DNA from: an uncultured Acetatifactor sp. | Lineage (GTDB): Bacteria > Bacillota > Clostridia > Lachnospirales > Lachnospiraceae | Assembly (NCBI RefSeq): GCF_910585425.1 | Contig: NZ_CAJUCP010000070.1 | Coordinates: 1 to 29,888, forward strand | Direction: 5' to 3' | DNA: 29,888 nucleotides | Part shown: positions 29,701 through 29,888 of the stretch, in pieces | How the letters are laid out: every line of letters starts with the position of its first letter | Position numbering within the stretch: position 1 is the stretch's first letter | Notes under the pieces: generated by a model | Seen by the model: the letters and a program-made list of their open reading frames with translations, nothing else | Database searches by the model: none | Told to the model about the DNA's origin: nothing | Position numbers and translations under genes: made by a program

Positions 29701-29888
29701 TCATTTAATAATTTCAAAATGCTTCAACGCATCCTTTATCGCTTCCACTTTCTCCGCTGTCGGATGTTTCCTCGGCTGTTTCAATTCCTCTACCGCATTA
29801 GGTGCATCATACATCGGCAATCCTAACTCCCTCTTTACCTCTGCGATATATGCGGTATGTACTTTGAAGCCATATTTCGCTTCTATGT
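29701..29888 (-). CDS. RumA/RlmD-type methyltransferase, C-terminal end (partial at edge)
   Basis: The open frame IEAKYGFKVHTAYIAEVKRE followed by LGLPMYDAPNAVEELKQPRK and ending HFEIIK is the C-terminal extension of the Lachnospiraceae 23S rRNA uracil-C5 methyltransferase. No stop interrupts the visible part, so the gene may be intact beyond the window. About 40 of 51 aligned residues match the decayed copy at 27780. An alternative is that this too is only a detached C-terminus. Confidence 0.65.
   Translation of the reverse strand, partial: IEAKYGFKVHTAYIAEVKRELGLPMYDAPNAVEELKQPRKHPTAEKVEAIKDALKHFEIIK

Overview
The window looks like chromosomal DNA of a Gram-positive anaerobe of the Lachnospiraceae (class Clostridia). 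This rests on gene content: a YjfB-like protein, a CvfB-type S1 protein, an FtsEX/M23/S41 cluster headed by a CdaR-like regulator, an FN3-type Ser/Thr kinase, a GtrII-like glucosyltransferase and remnants of a RumA/RlmD-type methyltransferase with the C-terminal extension common in this family. The first ~26 kb are GC-rich. The last ~2.8 kb (from about 27,000) are clearly AT-rich and hold gene fragments. Nearly all genes lie on the minus strand; the exceptions are the HTH/glycosyltransferase pair (12225-13738) and a Sau3AI-like endonuclease (23005-24441).

Layout. 1-2311: a two-component system (OmpR regulator plus edge-truncated kinase) preceded by a small XRE regulator and a DUF3796-like membrane protein. 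2500-2957: two translationally coupled ORF remnants, one carrying an isolated P-loop. 2959-10321: surface-polysaccharide and cell-wall functions, namely a GtrII-like glucosyltransferase, a large LPXTG-like anchored surface protein with 57-bp repeats, an MBOAT O-acyltransferase and an SGNH partner protein. 10501-13738: a transmembrane Ser/Thr kinase with an FN3-like ectodomain, facing an HTH gene and a GT52-like glycosyltransferase across a shared region that carries a perfect 14-bp inverted repeat. 13751-19296: a division and wall-hydrolysis operon read as CdaR-like regulator, ftsE, ftsX, coiled-coil M23 peptidase, S41 peptidase. 19489-22648: YjfB-like protein, CvfB, acyl-ACP thioesterase and a CPBP-family membrane protease.

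22649-26894 is an accessory region. It has a Sau3AI/MutH-type endonuclease with its own promoter and no methyltransferase in view, a DUF4261-like protein with an acidic linker, an unrecognised 136-aa protein and a HAD phosphatase-like protein of the RNA-repair-associated type. 27,000-29,888 is an AT-rich mosaic: truncated KilA-N gene, a 91-aa ORF, a decayed RumA-like C-terminus, an intact DUF1016/YhcG nuclease, a HerA-like ATPase tail joined out of frame to the start of another gene, and a second RumA-like C-terminus at the window edge. This is the part most likely to reward further study: two copies of one gene end bracket a nuclease gene, and a 29-bp palindromic repeat sits both inside and just behind that nuclease gene.
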